Source of the DNA: Alphaproteobacteria bacterium
GTDB lineage: Bacteria; Pseudomonadota; Alphaproteobacteria; UBA6615
Reading direction: 5' to 3'
Length of the DNA: 6,083 nucleotides
NCBI GenBank assembly: GCA_017643325.1
Contig: JAEPNS010000221.1
Span: 1 to 6,083, forward strand
A program made the translations under genes and the position numbers. Under the pieces are notes generated by a model. It saw only the letters and a program-made list of their open reading frames with translations. It was not told where the DNA came from and made no database searches. Of this stretch, positions 5,751 through 6,083 are shown in pieces; position 1 is the first letter of the stretch, and each line of letters starts with the position of its first letter.

Positions 5751-6083
5751 ATGGCTGCGGACGAAAACCGGGCGCTGGTGGAAACCTTCTTCAACGTCAT
5801 GTGGAACACCTGGGACGACGCGACGATGCGCGAAATCCTGTCCCCGGACGTCGATTTCCGCGGCTCCATCGGCCTGCACGTCACCGGCCATGACGGGTTC
5901 GCCGGCTACATGCGGACGATCCGCGACGCCTTCCCGGACTTTCACAACGCGATCGAGGAGATCGTCGCGACAGACACGCGCGCGGTGGCGCGGCTGACCT
6001 ATACGGGCACCCATGCGGGCCCGCTGCTGGGCCACCCGGCGAGCGGCCGCAGGATCGAGTATGCCGGTGTCGCCATGTTCACC
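5751..6083 (+). CDS. SnoaL-like / ester cyclase family protein (NTF2-like fold), 3' end cut
   Basis: The 111 visible residues begin MAADENRALVETFFNVMW and run off the right edge without a stop. The pattern is that of the SnoaL-like polyketide-cyclase/ester-cyclase family. There is an N-terminal helix with FF-x-VMWN (14-19), LSPDVDFRG (30-38), GHDGFAGYMRTIRDAFPDFHNAIEEIVA (46-73), a beta strand RAVARLTYTGTHAGPLLGHPASGRRIEYAGVAMF (77-110), and the usual GTH-x-G-x2-LG-x-P-x-G-x-R motif within it. Most members are small stand-alone proteins of 130-150 residues with unknown substrates, so no reaction can be named. The ATG has AGG six bases upstream and lies 7 bases after the msrA stop, so it is probably co-transcribed with msrA and mscS. 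About 20-35 residues should be missing. Confidence 0.8.
   Translation, partial: MAADENRALVETFFNVMWNTWDDATMREILSPDVDFRGSIGLHVTGHDGFAGYMRTIRDAFPDFHNAIEEIVATDTRAVARLTYTGTHAGPLLGHPASGRRIEYAGVAMFT

Noticed and set aside
5150..5884. Open frame of 244 codons on the minus strand opposite msrA
   Set aside because: It covers the complement of MsrA and the start of the SnoaL-like gene, both of which have clear family motifs; no domain is visible in the antisense reading.

Overview
The window is a stretch of GC-rich (roughly 65 % G+C) bacterial chromosome. Gene content and gene order suggest an alphaproteobacterium, perhaps of Rhodospirillales type. The evidence is a uvrC-pgsA-mobB run, GC-rich codon use, and UvrC wording such as YFGPFASAGAVNRTLNALER. 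No mobile element, CRISPR array, tRNA, rRNA or phage gene is visible. Most of the content is housekeeping, and I do not see a clearly new multi-gene system.

Left part (1-2890, minus strand): a tightly packed operon read right to left. It starts with uvrC (nucleotide excision repair endonuclease subunit). pgsA (phosphatidylglycerophosphate synthase) follows after a single base. mobB (GTP-binding molybdenum-cofactor protein) follows with an ATGA stop/start overlap and runs off the left edge. The functions are unrelated; they are tied together by translational coupling.

Middle (2891-3202): a 312-base non-coding gap. It holds a strong hairpin, a cluster of DnaA-box-like nonamers (one an exact match to TTWTNCACA) and a segment clearly richer in A+T than its surroundings. 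This is the least explained part of the window. Next comes a minus-strand gene for a CaCA-family sodium/calcium antiporter (3203 to about 4153). Its best Shine-Dalgarno sequence points to an ATC codon rather than an ATG.

Right part (4154-6083): a 209-base divergent promoter region, then a plus-strand cluster with 13- and 7-base gaps. It contains an MscS-type mechanosensitive channel, a peptide methionine sulfoxide reductase A, and a SnoaL-like/NTF2-fold protein cut by the right edge. The first two suggest protection against osmotic and oxidative stress; the role of the third is unknown.

The points most worth a second look are the DnaA-box cluster with its AT-rich flank, a charged insertion of about 36 residues in UvrC, phenylalanines at both pore-constriction positions of MscS, and the apparent ATC start of the antiporter.
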